A stretch of DNA of 64,000 bases from Echinicola shivajiensis (GTDB taxonomy: Bacteria; Bacteroidota; Bacteroidia; Cytophagales; Cyclobacteriaceae): contig NZ_JAHHZM010000022.1 of NCBI RefSeq assembly GCF_018642165.1, positions 1-64,000 on the forward strand, written 5' to 3'. Positions 63,447 through 64,000 of this stretch are shown one piece after another (the stretch's first letter is position 1; every line of letters starts with the position of its first letter). A model generated the notes under the pieces. The model did not search any database. It was not told where the DNA came from and saw nothing but the letters and a program-made list of their open reading frames with translations. The position numbers and the translations under genes were made by a program.

Positions 63447-64000
63447 ATGAGGCAGCTTAAAATTAGCAAACAGATCACTAACCGGGAGAGTCAGTCTCTC
63501 GATAAGTATTTACAAGAAATTGGTAAGGTAGACCTTTTAACAGCAGATGAAGAGGTGGTACTTGCCAAAAGAATCCGGGAAGGTGATCAGCTAGCTCTTG
63601 AGAAATTGACTAAAGCAAACCTAAGGTTCGTGGTATCTGTGGCAAAACAGTACCAAAATCAAGGTTTGTCTTTGGGAGATCTTATCAACGAGGGAAACCT
63701 TGGGCTTATCAAAGCAGCACAACGTTTTGATGAAACTAGGGGCTTTAAATTCATTTCTTATGCGGTATGGTGGATTAGACAGTCTATCTTGCAGGCCTTA
63801 GCTGAGCAATCAAGGATTGTGCGTCTTCCTTTGAACCGTGTAGGGTCCTTAAATAAAATCAGTAAAACTTTCAGTGAACTGGAGCAAAGATTTGAAAGGG
63901 AGCCATCTCCTGAAGAATTGGCTGAAGTACTGGAAGTAACTGCAGGAGAAGTGGTTGATACCATGAAAATCTCAGGACGTCATGTTTCCATGGATGCTCC
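63447..64000 (+). CDS. rpoD: Main RNA polymerase sigma factor (5' part)
   Basis: The frame begins with an ATG at 63447 ([21 protein letters not shown]) and remains open to the window end (184 codons), so it is truncated by the window edge. Region 2 is visible: [22 protein letters not shown], then [22 protein letters not shown] with the melting residues, followed by region 3. The short N-terminus without region 1.1 is that of the Bacteroidetes SigA group (about 290 residues). Confidence 0.92.
   Translation, partial: MRQLKISKQITNRESQSLDKYLQEIGKVDLLTADEEVVLAKRIREGDQLALEKLTKANLRFVVSVAKQYQNQGLSLGDLINEGNLGLIKAAQRFDETRGFKFISYAVWWIRQSILQALAEQSRIVRLPLNRVGSLNKISKTFSELEQRFEREPSPEELAEVLEVTAGEVVDTMKISGRHVSMDA

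Overview
The window is chromosomal DNA from a member of the Bacteroidetes, most likely a Cytophagales/Cyclobacteriaceae-type marine or soil bacterium. The evidence is indirect but consistent: AT-rich intergenic DNA, promoter-like TAnnTTTG boxes, TTG/GTG starts without strong Shine-Dalgarno sequences, a ribosomal protein THX gene, a TonB-box-rich M56/BlaR1 protein, a DUF3098 protein beside uppP, and a Topo IV parE-parC pair. The species cannot be named from sequence alone.

Layout. 1-10.4 kb is accessory-looking and mostly minus-strand: an FAD monooxygenase, a MetE-like methyltransferase, a gamma-glutamylcyclotransferase-like protein, a DUF2975/Xre pair, an Xre membrane protein, an alpha/beta hydrolase, an SRPBCC protein, an unknown anchored protein and a RidA protein. 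10.4-14.9 kb is a mobile locus: a group II intron with a broken reverse transcriptase, a leucine-rich-repeat gene and a XerD-like tyrosine recombinase, with long imperfect palindromes that resemble an integron attC/attI arrangement. 14.97-19.9 kb is a minus-strand housekeeping block (ftsX, DUF3098, uppP, truB, ribF, then scoA-scoB). 20.3 kb holds an AGCS alanine symporter. 22.3-26.6 kb is a VOC protein and the methionine operon metY-metX-hom, preceded by a SAM-I riboswitch. 27-32.3 kb carries a lipoprotein, the small THX gene, a blaI-blaR1-like pair and a fatty acid desaturase. 32.6-48.6 kb is a mix of single genes: HDAC family, OmpH/Skp, deoxyhypusine synthase-like, OmpA, S9 peptidase, Hpt, deoxynucleoside kinase, 3-hydroxybutyryl-CoA dehydrogenase, CvfB, ROK and others. 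48.65-57.4 kb is a plus-strand information-processing block: parE-parC-trmH, thrS, infC-rpmI-rplT. 57.4-58.3 kb holds a tRNA-Met and a decayed tandem copy of a tRNA/GIY-YIG unit. 58.4-64 kb ends with a START-like protein, an LptF/LptG permease, rpsO, pnp and the 5' part of the main sigma factor gene.

Functional links. The metY-metX-hom operon makes homocysteine precursors under SAM control. ftsX, uppP, truB and ribF form a cell-envelope/growth cluster. blaI and blaR1 share a one-base overlap and form a signal-dependent repressor/protease pair. thrS carries a leader hairpin whose loop copies a tRNA-Thr anticodon loop, which suggests translational autoregulation. The strongest unusual signals are the integron-like recombinase/palindrome/intron locus (about 10.4-14.9 kb), the thrS leader mimic, and the duplicated tRNA-Met/GIY-YIG unit whose second copy has palindromes in place of tRNA segments.
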